Source of the DNA: a virus
Direction: 5' to 3' (one strand)
IMG/VR virus record: IMGVR_UViG_3300025096_003057
Location: 1 to 46,382 of that record
Length of the DNA: 46,382 nucleotides
Shown: piece after piece, positions 23,150 to 30,957 of the stretch
Layout of the letters: every line of letters starts with the position of its first letter
How positions within the stretch are numbered: position 1 is the stretch's first letter
Translations under genes and position numbers: made by a program
The notes under the pieces: generated by a model
Told to the model about the DNA's origin: nothing
Database searches by the model: none
Seen by the model: the letters and a program-made list of their open reading frames with translations, nothing else

Positions 23150-24072
23150 TAAATTAATGCATCAGATTTAATATAAAATTTTACGGTCTCAGGTAATAAA
23201 TGAGGAAACTTTTCAAAAACAGATTTTACATCATTAACTTTATTATAAAAAGTTTTTACCTGCATCATCATTATCTTATTAAAACTCCCCTCAAGTTTAC
23301 TTTCTTTTATTAAATTCTTTTTTATAGTTACCAATTCATTAATATCCCAATCATATTCCCAATCCTGTATCTCCATCATAAGGTTTGAATACTTCAGCTT
23401 CTCTCTGGATTTATTTATCTTGTGTACCCAATAATTATGACACTCAATAGAATCTTTAAAGCTAAATTTTTTCTTACACATTTTTTCTTTGTTTGTTAAT
23501 TCAACAACCCGTTTTTGAAATAATCCATTTCCTTCTTTAATATTATACCCATGGTCTTCGTCGTATTTATCCCAATGACCTTCCCATTCAAGTAAACTCC
23601 TATCTGTTAAAAGCTGGTTTGGTAAAGGTCTATTCTTTTTAAAATAAGAGGATTGAGGAAGGTCGCCTTCCCTAAAACAGATATTAAAATATTCTTTTAT
23701 TATATATTTAAAATCTGTAAATCTCTGGCGACCCTGATGAAGCTTCCAATGAAGAATGTAATTGGTAAGAGAAACAAAATATTTGGTATTCGTCTTTGAG
23801 TTTATAAATCTTCTAATACCAAAAGAATTATTTTGTCGATACCAGTGCTTCAATATGTACAGATACATCTCCTGAACAATATCAAAGCACTGGTTGTAGC
23901 TATGTTGCTTAATCTGTAGCTCCTTTAATGTTAAATCCTGGTACTGAGCAAATACTGTTTTCGTATTTAATTTTGTTGGTGTTGCTTTCTTTAAATTTCC
24001 ATTCCTATCTCTTAATGAATGAATAAAAATTCTTTTATATATTCCACTTCTAATTTTTATTCTTTTAGACAT
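23149..24072 (-). CDS. Unknown basic protein, 307 aa, between sigma-like factor and helicase
   Basis: Basic, aromatic-rich, mainly helical. Residues ~60-130 (CFDIVQEMYLYILKHWY, FVSLTNYILHWKLHQGRQ) faintly resemble region 2 of a sigma factor (DxxQExxLxxLK... followed by a TxL/NxI helix), but the rest does not. KIRSGIYKRIFIHSLRDR at the start and a Trp-rich middle (WEGHWDKYDEDHGYN) have no recognised counterpart. Candidates are a helicase loader, from position next to DnaB, or a transcription protein. No firm assignment. Confidence 0.55.
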   Translation of the reverse strand: MSKRIKIRSGIYKRIFIHSLRDRNGNLKKATPTKLNTKTVFAQYQDLTLKELQIKQHSYNQCFDIVQEMYLYILKHWYRQNNSFGIRRFINSKTNTKYFVSLTNYILHWKLHQGRQRFTDFKYIIKEYFNICFREGDLPQSSYFKKNRPLPNQLLTDRSLLEWEGHWDKYDEDHGYNIKEGNGLFQKRVVELTNKEKMCKKKFSFKDSIECHNYWVHKINKSREKLKYSNLMMEIQDWEYDWDINELVTIKKNLIKESKLEGSFNKIMMMQVKTFYNKVNDVKSVFEKFPHLLPETVKFYIKSDALI

Positions 24073-24206
24073 ACTTCTTCCTAAAATAAATAATTATAAA
24101 TTTATATTTAGAATTCATATGTAGGTTTGGAATATTTTTCACTTTGAAAAGCAAAGCTAAAAATATTATACGAAATTTTTTTGTGGATGAAGCTATTATT
24201 TTAAAA
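24073..24206 (-). promoter_or_regulatory. Intergenic region with candidate promoter (-10 at 24165-24170)
   Basis: The reverse strand holds CGTATAATATTTT, a perfect -10 hexamer, followed by a small hairpin CTTTG-CTTTT-CAAAG. The 307-aa gene and helicase lie downstream. A -35 match is poor. No open frame longer than 16 codons is seen. This is one of few true gaps in the replication array, so a promoter for the helicase-primase block is plausible. Confidence 0.4.
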
Positions 24207-24728
24207 TTATTTTAAAACTCGGAGAGCTTCACGTCTTAATCTGTTAAATTCACAGGTAGAAACTTTGGCATGTTTCAAAATAGACTTCATTGCAAATCGT
24301 CTGTTTGAATACCCCAGCTTAATCATTTCAGCAGGAGCTTTTAATATTAAATCCATTACCTCAAGACTTTCTTTTGATAATCTCTTTGTTAAAAATACTA
24401 TATTAGCAACAACATCAAGATCACCCTGACCGCTTTCATCTGGTAATGTATCTACATCAATTGAACTAAAATTATAGATACTATTTTTCTTATGAGTTCT
24501 ATTTAATTCGGATTTGAATCTGTTGTTAAGACTTGTTATGAGGTAGGTTTTAAATTTTACTTTTTTATCTGGATTGAATTGCTTTCTGGTTTTTAATAAA
24601 GTTTCTTTGCCGATGTCTATTAAAAAATCTAAATCAACATGGTCAGGAAACTTTGGAATCCACATATAAACTGTTTTGTAAACTATATTCAACGCATAAT
24701 TTTTTCTTTTGTTTTTTTCAAAAGACAT
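24207..24728 (-). CDS. Sigma-70-like RNA polymerase sigma factor, 173 aa
   Basis: Residues ~35-75 (DFLIDIGKETLLKTRKQFNPDKKVKFKTY followed by LITSLNNRFKSEL) match the sigma region 2 pattern in which a conserved acidic patch is followed by FDPDKGxKFxTYL. The C-terminal ~60 residues include ILKHAKVSTCEFNRLRREALRVL, compatible with a region-4 helix-turn-helix. The protein is short, like alternative and phage sigmas. It probably directs host RNA polymerase to phage promoters; the recurrent TGAGTATAATA boxes are candidates. A TATATAATA sequence lies in the AT-rich leader upstream of its own start. The region 2 match is fair; region 4 is weaker. Confidence 0.6.
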   Translation of the reverse strand: MSFEKNKRKNYALNIVYKTVYMWIPKFPDHVDLDFLIDIGKETLLKTRKQFNPDKKVKFKTYLITSLNNRFKSELNRTHKKNSIYNFSSIDVDTLPDESGQGDLDVVANIVFLTKRLSKESLEVMDLILKAPAEMIKLGYSNRRFAMKSILKHAKVSTCEFNRLRREALRVLK

Positions 24729-24797
24729 AAAGTTTATCTCCTTATTAATAGGTTAAAATTTATTATATAATAAAAATCTGGTGTTTTAAAATATAAT

Positions 24798-26441
24798 TTA
24801 TTTTTCATATTTGTCGACAATTTTCTTTAACAAATCTTTGTAGATACTTCCTAAATCTTTTGTCTTTACATCAATCAAATTAGAAGTCTGCATAACATCA
24901 TCAAATACTTTCTTTTTACTTTCCAGCAATTCATAGATGTCCTCCTCAATAGTTCCCTTGGCTATAAAGTAATAAGCAGTGACATTATCCTTTTGACCTA
25001 TCCTATGACAACGATCTTCACATTGAGCATGATCCTGATAATTCCAACCGAGTTCAAAGAACGCAACTGTGTTAGCTTCAGTCAAAGTTATCCCGACCCC
25101 TGCCGCCTTCATAGAACAAATGATAATCCTGTGACTTCTTTTATTCTGAAACATATCAATTGAGTCTTGTCTTTTTTGTATGGCATCACCTCCTACTATA
25201 GAAACAGGATCAAATTTTTTTAAGTCTACTAATAATTTATTAATGTAATCTCTGTGATGAGCAAACAGGACTATCTTCTGCCCCGTCATATCTATAAAAT
25301 CTTTTATCCACTCAACAAACTCTTTGTACTTTGTTTCAAGCGCAGCCTGTTTCAACTTCTCTATTTTCACAAGATGATCTCCGCCTGATGAATCCCCAGT
25401 TATTTTATTTTGTCTTATCCAATCAGCCAAGCACCGTTCCTCTATCTTGTATGATTTTAAATCTACATTTTGAGGTAACAGTACTCTTGTCTTAGCAGGT
25501 AAATCTTTTAACACATCTTTCTTCTCACGTCTAATCATTACGGACTTTTTAAGTTTGTCCGCCAACTTATCTGTGTTGCTTGCACCACTGAAGTCCCATC
25601 CCCAATATCCTTTTTTAGCATCGCAATATTTAAAAGCGTATTGCCAAAAGTTTGAGAACTCTGAAGGACTAACAAGCTGTAATGTGTTAAACATCTCTAC
25701 TGGTCTATTTAAAAAAGGCGTGCCAGATAAACAAATAACATGAGGAATTTTCTTAGCTAACTTTACCACCGCTTTAGTTCTTTTAGCTTTGCTGTTTTTA
25801 ATCAATGTTGATTCGTCTATTATAATACATTGAAATTTTATTTTCTTTAAATCTTCAAGGTATCTATCGACAATATCATAATTGATAATTATAATTTCTG
25901 AATCATCCCAAGCTTCTCCAGCGTTCACTACACAAACAGATTTATTTTTTGACATCCATTTGTTTATTTCCCTTTCCCAATTTAATTTTAATGTCGCAGT
26001 GCATATAACAAGTACGGGTCTAACTTTACTTCTTAATTGTAGCCAAGCCAATGCCTGCGCTGTTTTACCAAGCCCCATCTCATCAGCTAATAAGCAACTC
26101 TTTGTGGTATCAATAAACTCTACCCCTATCATTTGATAAGGGTAGAGTTTCATTTTTAATCCCGTAATTTTTAGATTGGATTTTTTCTGTTCGGTTATTT
26201 TCTTAAAATCTTTTGTTGAATAACTGCTAACAACTTTTTTAGCCTCTTCATCCCAAGTGAATTTTTTAAATACCGAATTCGTTTTAAGCATTTCAATGTT
26301 GTCATCACAAATTGGTATCAGCCATAGTTTAGATTGTTTATCCCATCTTCTGATAGGAAACTTTCGCATTTCATCTACAAGACGAGGATTATACGCAAAT
26401 TCTATTGCTAAGGCTTTTGGCGAAAATTTATATATTTTCAT
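24798..26441 (-). CDS. SNF2-family DNA helicase/translocase, 547 aa
   Basis: Superfamily 2 motifs in order: Q-like LYPYQMIGVEFI, motif I LLADEMGLGKT (~116-126), Ia ICTATLKLNWE, II IIIDESTLIKN, III CLSGTPFLN, IV IVLFAHHRDY, V AAGVGITLTEA, VI HRIGQKDNVTAYYF (~490-503). The N-terminal ~70 residues resemble a HARP-like add-on (WDKQSKLWLIP). This is the SMARCAL1/UvsW-like group that remodels stalled forks and R-loops; in phages it serves recombination-dependent replication. Start shares TAATG with the preceding gene. ATPase motifs are complete, so it should be active. Confidence 0.9.
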   Translation of the reverse strand: MKIYKFSPKALAIEFAYNPRLVDEMRKFPIRRWDKQSKLWLIPICDDNIEMLKTNSVFKKFTWDEEAKKVVSSYSTKDFKKITEQKKSNLKITGLKMKLYPYQMIGVEFIDTTKSCLLADEMGLGKTAQALAWLQLRSKVRPVLVICTATLKLNWEREINKWMSKNKSVCVVNAGEAWDDSEIIIINYDIVDRYLEDLKKIKFQCIIIDESTLIKNSKAKRTKAVVKLAKKIPHVICLSGTPFLNRPVEMFNTLQLVSPSEFSNFWQYAFKYCDAKKGYWGWDFSGASNTDKLADKLKKSVMIRREKKDVLKDLPAKTRVLLPQNVDLKSYKIEERCLADWIRQNKITGDSSGGDHLVKIEKLKQAALETKYKEFVEWIKDFIDMTGQKIVLFAHHRDYINKLLVDLKKFDPVSIVGGDAIQKRQDSIDMFQNKRSHRIIICSMKAAGVGITLTEANTVAFFELGWNYQDHAQCEDRCHRIGQKDNVTAYYFIAKGTIEEDIYELLESKKKVFDDVMQTSNLIDVKTKDLGSIYKDLLKKIVDKYEK

Positions 26442-26644
26442 TATTTTTCTCCCTTTGAAAGAACGTAGTCTCTATATGACATTTCAAAATTACTAAACTT
26501 TTCTCTATCAGCATTGCAAAGTTGATCTCTTAAATCACCATCTTCAACGTCTGAACGATGACAACCGCAATCTTTACACCGACCATATTCATCAAACTTG
26601 TGCCTTTGCAAATCGGCATTAAACAATTGTACTAAATCTATCAT
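26441..26644 (-). CDS. Small Cys/His-containing protein, 67 aa
   Basis: Contains GRCKDCGCHRSD, a CxxC-x-CH cluster that may bind zinc, and an acidic C-terminal half with EKFSNFEMSYRDYVLSKGEK. Joined by adjacent start/stop codons to the zinc-ribbon gene upstream and to the SNF2 gene downstream. No family recognised. Confidence 0.5.
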   Translation of the reverse strand: MIDLVQLFNADLQRHKFDEYGRCKDCGCHRSDVEDGDLRDQLCNADREKFSNFEMSYRDYVLSKGEK

Positions 26645-26803
26645 TTAGAAATCCTCCATTCTAAATTTACTTTTACGTTTACAACTATAGCAGTACATAT
26701 GTTTTGGATGTCCGCTTCGTTTTTGTTTTGAGAGTTTTCGTGGGATGTCCCTTATTGAACTACACCTTTCACATTTGTAATGTTCTATCGCCAATCGCCT
26801 CAT
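26645..26803 (-). CDS. Zinc-ribbon protein, 52 aa
   Basis: Starts in an ATGA overlap with the 49-aa gene. The product begins MRRLAIEHYKCERCSS, has a basic middle (RKLSKQKRSGHPKHM) and a second pair YCYSCKRK. The two CxxC pairs separated by ~25 residues form a classic zinc ribbon. Such small ribbons are common among phage early genes. Likely to bind nucleic acid; nothing more specific can be said. Confidence 0.62.
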   Translation of the reverse strand: MRRLAIEHYKCERCSSIRDIPRKLSKQKRSGHPKHMYCYSCKRKSKFRMEDF

Positions 26804-26949
26804 GACAACTTGACTAATTTAGAAAGCTCTTTTTTAGATTCCCCACGTCTACTTTTAGCTCTCTTTATTTTAGAAGCAACATCTAATATATTATACTCAT
26901 TTTGCCTTTCCATAGCTTCCTGCCGTTTTAATTGTTTAGTTTTCTTCAC
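26800..26949 (-). CDS. Small basic helical protein, 49 aa, GTG start
   Basis: Starts at GTG overlapping the previous stop (GTGA) after the ribosome site AGGAGG, and ends in ATGA overlap with the zinc ribbon. Highly charged helix: KKTKQLKRQEAMERQNEY then ASKIKRAKSRRGESKKEL. I recall similar small proteins in other phages, of unknown function. The codons NEYNI contain the TGAGTATAATA box described at 26889. Confidence 0.5.
   Translation of the reverse strand: MKKTKQLKRQEAMERQNEYNILDVASKIKRAKSRRGESKKELSKLVKLS
26889..26899 (-). promoter_or_regulatory. TGAGTATAATA box inside the 49-aa gene
   Basis: Reverse strand AAATGAGTATAATATATTAG, the same AATGAGTATAATA core found before several gene starts. 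The next start downstream is the zinc ribbon at 26803, 86 bases on, followed by the SNF2 gene. Function inferred from recurrence only. Confidence 0.35.
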
Positions 26950-27155
26950 GCAATCACCTCCTGTTCTTTAATAGATTTATAAAACACACTTCCCTTTGCC
27001 ATTTCACTGTTCATCCATTTGTAAGAACCTACACTACAACTACCATGTCTGGCAATTATTAAATTACCCCGATTTCCTACAACAGAAGTTTGAGATTTTA
27101 TATTTACTATTCCATCACAAACCCAACATCTGATTGTTGGTTGTCTTCTTTCCAT
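26946..27155 (-). CDS. Small protein with CxxC, 69 aa
   Basis: MERRQPTIRCWVCDGIVNI gives one CxxC pair; HGSCSVGSYKWMN adds a His and Cys that could complete a zinc site. The C-terminus (KSIKEQEVIA) encodes the ribosome site for the next gene. A ribosome-binding GGGAG-type sequence precedes the start. Placed just after the terminator at 27215, so it is probably the first gene of the SNF2 transcription unit. Function unknown. Confidence 0.5.
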   Translation of the reverse strand: MERRQPTIRCWVCDGIVNIKSQTSVVGNRGNLIIARHGSCSVGSYKWMNSEMAKGSVFYKSIKEQEVIA

Positions 27156-27214
27156 TTATATCACTCCCTTCAAAAGCATGGTTAAAAGATAAAACTTCCC
27201 TTTGGTGTCTCCCT

Positions 27215-27250
27215 TAAAAATAGAGGAGCTGATTTTACTCAGCCCCTCCT
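27215..27250 (-). terminator. Rho-independent terminator after the metallopeptidase/VWA gene
   Basis: On the reverse strand GAGGGGCTGA and TCAGCTCCTC pair over ten positions (one G-T wobble) around a GTAAAA loop, followed by TATTTTTA. It lies right after the stop of the gene at 27257 and closes the MoxR/DUF3150/VWA unit. Confidence 0.75.
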
Positions 27251-27256
27251 GTTTAA

Positions 27257-28417
27257 TTAAAATTTATTTTTAATAGATACTACATCACCAAAAGGAACTT
27301 TGTTTGCGTACTTAGAACCTGTACTAATCCAAAGAACTGGGTAATCAGGTGTATCACCGAAATCACTACATTCCAGATCAGTAAGATACACTAAGCACTT
27401 TGGTGTTAAACCAAGCTCATCTACTTTTTTAAACACAGGTGAAAATCTTGTACCGCCACCTCTTTCAATCTTCACATCCAATTCATCATACTCATTAAAT
27501 GTTTCTACAGATTGAACTGAAGTGTTACAGCTTATAGCTGTGATGTTGGCTTTGAATTCTCTCCCGATAACTTTTATTTCAGTCAGGAATTGATTCAGCT
27601 CCTCTTGAGTTACCGAAGTCGAAATGTCAATCCCAATTACCAAGTCTAACATATCAGACTTTAAAGATGGGAGATAAATTCCGTGCGCAACGTATCTTCT
27701 GTTAGGAGCTGTCCAAGAATAATCTGACTTTGCAGACTGTTCAACAAATCTTCTTAGCAACTGCTTCCAGTCAACTTTAGGATTCAATAATTCATGAACG
27801 AGTTTTTCAAGTTCACCTGAAAGGTTGCCTTGATTTTTTGCCGTGTTAGCCGCCTGCTGTGTAGCAGTTTTCCAATCATCTGCAGTTGCTGTAGAGTCTT
27901 CAGAATCTCTAACTTCACCGCACTCACCAGGATCATTACCTTCACCATTTACATCTCCAGGTTGACCCGCAGGTCCTTTTCCGTTTCCACCTTCATCTTC
28001 TTCTTTAGGCAACATAGTATAAATTATATCTGAAGAAAGGTCTGCATACTGATCGTCAACCAATCCACCTTTAGGAAGATAAAATACCTGACGATTTTCT
28101 TTATCTTTGATACTAAGGAGAACTAAATTGATTTGATAATCACAAGCTTTATTCCATTGCCTTGCGTTTCTACCATTACGTCTTCCGATGTGATCGTACA
28201 CGCAGTGTAAAACTTCATGTGCAGTGACCCCAGTTGTTTCATCCAATGTTAAACTATCAATCCATTTAGGATTATAGCCCATTGACTTACCATCTGTCCA
28301 AGCAGTAGGACAAGAAGAATCTTCAATTATATTTAACTTCATAATTAAAGAACCAAAAAATGGTTGCGTCAAAATCAAATTGATTCTGGCTTTCATAATT
28401 TTATCTTTCGCAGTCAT
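27257..28417 (-). CDS. Metallopeptidase-like + VWA protein (CobT/DUF2201 type), 386 aa
   Basis: The ATG at 28417 has AAAGGAG eight bases upstream; a GTG at 28426 is the alternative. N-terminal domain ~40-130: VTAHEVLHCVYDHIGRR contains HEVLH, the HExxH zinc-peptidase signature, with KACDYQINLVL after it as in DUF2201-type proteins. A low-complexity Gly/Asp/Glu linker (~150-185) follows. The C-terminal ~150 residues form a VWA domain: LVIGIDISTSVTQEE (DxSxS) and CLVYLTDLECSDFGD. Such proteins partner MoxR ATPases, and here the ATPase lies two genes upstream in the same unit. Likely a substrate-handling half of an AAA chaperone. Protease activity unproven. Confidence 0.82.
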   Translation of the reverse strand: MTAKDKIMKARINLILTQPFFGSLIMKLNIIEDSSCPTAWTDGKSMGYNPKWIDSLTLDETTGVTAHEVLHCVYDHIGRRNGRNARQWNKACDYQINLVLLSIKDKENRQVFYLPKGGLVDDQYADLSSDIIYTMLPKEEDEGGNGKGPAGQPGDVNGEGNDPGECGEVRDSEDSTATADDWKTATQQAANTAKNQGNLSGELEKLVHELLNPKVDWKQLLRRFVEQSAKSDYSWTAPNRRYVAHGIYLPSLKSDMLDLVIGIDISTSVTQEELNQFLTEIKVIGREFKANITAISCNTSVQSVETFNEYDELDVKIERGGGTRFSPVFKKVDELGLTPKCLVYLTDLECSDFGDTPDYPVLWISTGSKYANKVPFGDVVSIKNKF

Positions 28418-28450
28418 GTTTACCACTCCTTTAAAAAGATTAATTTATTT

Positions 28451-28473
28451 AGAGGGTCTTATTAAGACCCTCT
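28451..28473 (-). promoter_or_regulatory. Perfect 10-bp hairpin in the leader of the metallopeptidase/VWA gene
   Basis: AGAGGGTCTT and AAGACCCTCT form a perfect stem with a three-base loop. On the reverse strand a TAGTATAATA box (28476-28485) sits immediately before it, so a transcript from that box would begin at or near the hairpin. No uridine tract follows, so a 5' stability structure or processing site fits better than a terminator. Confidence 0.5.
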
Positions 28474-28489
28474 ATTATTATACTATTTA

Positions 28490-29332
28490 TTACATGAAAC
28501 CTTTCATCTTGTCCACGATGTCTTTCGCTTCCTGTGCCGCCTGTGACCTTACCTTTTTGTCTGTCCTCAAATCCTCTGGGTCATAAGCAGACAACTTGTT
28601 AGCAACTTCTTTCCTCATGTTTTCTAAATTAGGATCGTTGCTTACATTAAGTTTCGGCAGAAGCTTTACTAAGTCGTCAATATTACCCACCAAAGAATTT
28701 TTAAATCTGGAAGATGGGTCAGTTAATTTTTCTGCCATGTGGGTAACTGTACCGTAAAGACGATTCCACAAATCTTTCATTGCTTCCTCCTGAGCATCTT
28801 TAATTTTTGATTCCAGATTTTTTTTCATATCATTAATAATATCTTCATCAAGATCAACCCTGAAATCTTTTGAATCAGGGATCGGAAACATATCAACATC
28901 AATACTAAACTTGTCTGCGATTGAAGAAGATGAAGGATAATCTGAAGGATCAAACATAGAACCGAGTTTCACTTGCGCAGTACTAACAAGATGTTCATAC
29001 TGTCTTTGAAAGCTTTCCACTTGTTCTTGAAACTTAGTTTTCAATTGTCTCATACCTTCAATGTATTTACTGTGGTTAGCTATGGGGAGAATTCCTATCC
29101 CATCTTGCATCCACGGTAAAGTATTTGTGTTATGAAAATTACGAATTTCATTTGCGCTTTTGGTTATCTTTTTAATCTCCTGAATATCCACCAGCACTTT
29201 ATTCACCCTTGCATAATCATGTGAAGCATTATGTTTGGTTGTTAATTCATCTGAAATATTTCTGTCATACTTTCTTGCTGTCCACTGGCTGACTTTTAAT
29301 TTAACTAAAATTGAATTTTCTTTTAAGCTCAT
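28490..29332 (-). CDS. DUF3150-like protein of the MoxR-VWA module, 280 aa
   Basis: Starts SILVKLKVSQWTARKYDR, a pattern I associate with the DUF3150 family, which is often found between a MoxR ATPase and a CobT-like VWA protein. Mostly helical: coiled coils ~90-120 (GMRQLKTKFQEQVESFQRQ) and ~165-195 (DIINDMKKNLESKIKDAQEE). No catalytic motif. It lies between the ATPase and the metallopeptidase/VWA gene with short leaders on both sides. The proposed role is an adaptor or substrate of the ATPase. Family name is from memory and moderately sure. Confidence 0.6.
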   Translation of the reverse strand: MSLKENSILVKLKVSQWTARKYDRNISDELTTKHNASHDYARVNKVLVDIQEIKKITKSANEIRNFHNTNTLPWMQDGIGILPIANHSKYIEGMRQLKTKFQEQVESFQRQYEHLVSTAQVKLGSMFDPSDYPSSSSIADKFSIDVDMFPIPDSKDFRVDLDEDIINDMKKNLESKIKDAQEEAMKDLWNRLYGTVTHMAEKLTDPSSRFKNSLVGNIDDLVKLLPKLNVSNDPNLENMRKEVANKLSAYDPEDLRTDKKVRSQAAQEAKDIVDKMKGFM

Positions 29333-29363
29333 TTGTTTCTCCTTAATAAAAAGTTTAATGAAT

Positions 29364-29383
29364 TCTTCTCTTCCCTGAGAAGA
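29364..29383 (-). promoter_or_regulatory. 7-bp hairpin in the leader of the DUF3150-like gene
   Basis: TCTTCTC and GAGAAGA pair around a six-base loop in the 66-base gap between the MoxR and DUF3150-like genes, upstream of AAGGAG and the ATG at 29332. It lacks a uridine tract directly after the stem. It resembles the leader hairpin at 28451 in position. Confidence 0.35.
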
Positions 29384-29398
29384 TTTAAAAAGTAAAGT

Positions 29399-30394
29399 TT
29401 AGATCATCACCTTATCATTTTTTCCTAACCAAGAAATGAACGCAGTTGTTTTCGCACATTCAGGTTTTGATATTGCGATGTCTCTGGTTAAAAAGATTTC
29501 AAATTCTTTTGAAAGCCTGCCAACATACTTAATAATGTTTCCGACATTTGCCTTGGTGGCTTCCTCAACCAACTTACCGCACAATGCGTATTGAACACCT
29601 ATGTTCTCAGGTACGGTAGCTTCCATAGGATTAGTTAATATTTGTTTTATGTCAGGAAGCTCATTATGAAATTTGACATAAGCACTGAACTCGGCTGCGA
29701 ATCCTTCACCTGCAGCACCTGCGATGACTTCATAAAAGACCGCTTCAGGAATACCAGCTTTCATCATCTTGTCGATGTTGTGAGCGGTTCTTGGTGCGGG
29801 AGAATTTACAAGATCACCCGTGGGTTTGAAATCATGAAGCAGATTAGGGCGGAAGTTAAAAAATGATCTTAGCATTGGGGAGATATTATTTTCAATTGCC
29901 CACTCCATCCAATCATCCTGTTTCGTTTCTAACTCAACGATAGTTACGAACCTTGACTTAACGGGTTCCAGCATTCCTGAAACACCAGCTCGGTCAACCT
30001 GTCTGTTAGTTGCAGCAATGAAAGTAACTTTGTCACTTACTTCATGGCCATTAATTCGTCTCTCTAAAAGTAATTGCATACAAGCCGCCTGAACTGATGG
30101 ACTTGCCTGACCCAAATCGTCCAAGAAATAAATGATGTCTTCTTTGGTGTGGATTAATTCGTGAAGATCACCAAACGGTAAGAACTTTGCAATCTCACCT
30201 TGAATTGAGGGCATGCCTTTATAGTCGATAGGTTCATCAACTACAGGATGTTTAATTCTAACTTTCTGTTTGAGTTTTTTTCCAACCAGTTTAATAACAG
30301 ATGTTTTACCGCCACCAGGTTTTCCTTTAACAAGTACAGGTAACTTTGCTGTTATCATATTTGTTAAAAACTCTTCCAATTGTTTTGCGTACAT
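29399..30394 (-). CDS. MoxR-family AAA+ ATPase, 331 aa
   Basis: AAA+ core: Walker A VKGKPGGGKTSVIK (~22-35), pore/hairpin region DYKGMPSIQGEIAKFLPFGD, Walker B IIYFLDDLGQAS (~87-98), QLLLERRINGHEVSD, sensor 1 FIAATNRQVD and arginine finger PVKSRFVTI. The C-terminal lid is helical. Matches MoxR/CobS-type ATPases, which act with VWA proteins to remodel or activate targets, for example by metal insertion. First gene of the three-gene module ending at the terminator at 27215. AAGGAG lies six bases before the ATG. Confidence 0.87.
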   Translation of the reverse strand: MYAKQLEEFLTNMITAKLPVLVKGKPGGGKTSVIKLVGKKLKQKVRIKHPVVDEPIDYKGMPSIQGEIAKFLPFGDLHELIHTKEDIIYFLDDLGQASPSVQAACMQLLLERRINGHEVSDKVTFIAATNRQVDRAGVSGMLEPVKSRFVTIVELETKQDDWMEWAIENNISPMLRSFFNFRPNLLHDFKPTGDLVNSPAPRTAHNIDKMMKAGIPEAVFYEVIAGAAGEGFAAEFSAYVKFHNELPDIKQILTNPMEATVPENIGVQYALCGKLVEEATKANVGNIIKYVGRLSKEFEIFLTRDIAISKPECAKTTAFISWLGKNDKVMI

Positions 30395-30454
30395 AGGTTT
30401 CTCCTTAATATAATAGTTAATAAAAAATGAATTTAATTTTAAAAGATTAATAAA

Positions 30455-30580
30455 TTATTTTTTAATACCGTATCTTGTCCAAATATTCGGAACTGCAACT
30501 TGAAGCTTTAACATGTTCTGCCATTGTCTCAAGGACAAGGTCTTCAGTGCGTTCTCCTTCCAACACTTTTCATTCTTCAT
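30455..30580 (-). CDS. Small basic protein, 41 aa
   Basis: Excellent ribosome site (AAAGGAGGTGG, ATG nine bases after GGAGG). The product starts MKNEKCWKENALKTLSLRQ and has a Trp/Gln helix (WQNMLKLQVAVPNIW) and basic end RYGIKK. No domain recognised. It precedes the MoxR gene by ~60 AT-rich bases. Confidence 0.5.
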   Translation of the reverse strand: MKNEKCWKENALKTLSLRQWQNMLKLQVAVPNIWTRYGIKK

Positions 30581-30610
30581 TAATAACCACCTCCTTTAAA
30601 TAATTTTTGA

Positions 30611-30769
30611 CTATACTTTTGAATAACAATTTTTACAAAAAGAAAAATCAATTTCATCTTGTTGTTCTGTGCCTTGATTAACTGTTAAATATTTGTAGTA
30701 AACTTTACCAGTTATTTCCTTGCGACATTTATTACAATATTCTTTCCAGTTTTTTAAAGCATTTTCCAT
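30611..30769 (-). CDS. Zinc-ribbon protein, 52 aa
   Basis: GGGAGGTG sits seven bases before the ATG. The product starts MENALKNWKEYCNKCRKEI and ends FSFCKNCYSKV, two CxxC pairs 30 residues apart framing strands (GKVYYKYLTV), a typical zinc ribbon. The NALK/W head is similar to the 41-aa neighbour (30455), which could reflect a shared origin. Leader hairpin at 30798. Confidence 0.58.
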   Translation of the reverse strand: MENALKNWKEYCNKCRKEITGKVYYKYLTVNQGTEQQDEIDFSFCKNCYSKV

Positions 30770-30797
30770 TTAATCACCTCCCTTAGTTAATTTGGAT

Positions 30798-30849
30798 AAC
30801 ACATTCAAACCCTCTCTTTCTTTCGTAGGCGAAAGGGTTTTGATGTGTT
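30798..30849 (-). promoter_or_regulatory. Long imperfect hairpin in the leader of the zinc-ribbon gene
   Basis: AACACATTCAAACCCT (30798-30813) pairs with AGGGTTTTGATGTGTT (30834-30849), with few mismatches, and encloses a perfect inner stem CTTTCG/CGAAAG with a TAGG loop. The start codon at 30769 follows about 30 bases downstream. No uridine run. A leader stability or regulatory structure is the best reading. Confidence 0.45.
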
Positions 30850-30879
30850 GACCCCGTTGTTTATAAATTTCGGTAGTGC

Positions 30880-30957
30880 TTAATTTTCATCATCAATTAT
30901 TTTTACTACAAAAAGATTAGCAAGTTCTTTTACTGAACCATCTTTTGCATTGTTACC
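30880..30957 (-). pseudogene. Remnant of a tiny gene that has lost its start codon (~25 codons)
   Basis: Reverse-strand frame GNNAKDGSVKELANLFVVKI, then IDDEN and stop, has coding character but no start: the codon before it is TTT, preceded by a stop. A good ribosome site AGGAGG stands at the right distance upstream, with the same AT-rich leader motif (TTAACTATTATAT) that precedes the MoxR gene. A single-base change at the former ATG would explain it. The nearby TTG/ATG frame stops after nine codons. Confidence 0.3.

Noticed and set aside
28451-28473. Hairpin as an intrinsic terminator for the DUF3150-like gene
   Set aside because: The stem is perfect, but neither strand has a proper uridine run directly after it, and a TATAAT box sits just upstream. 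A leader structure is the better reading.
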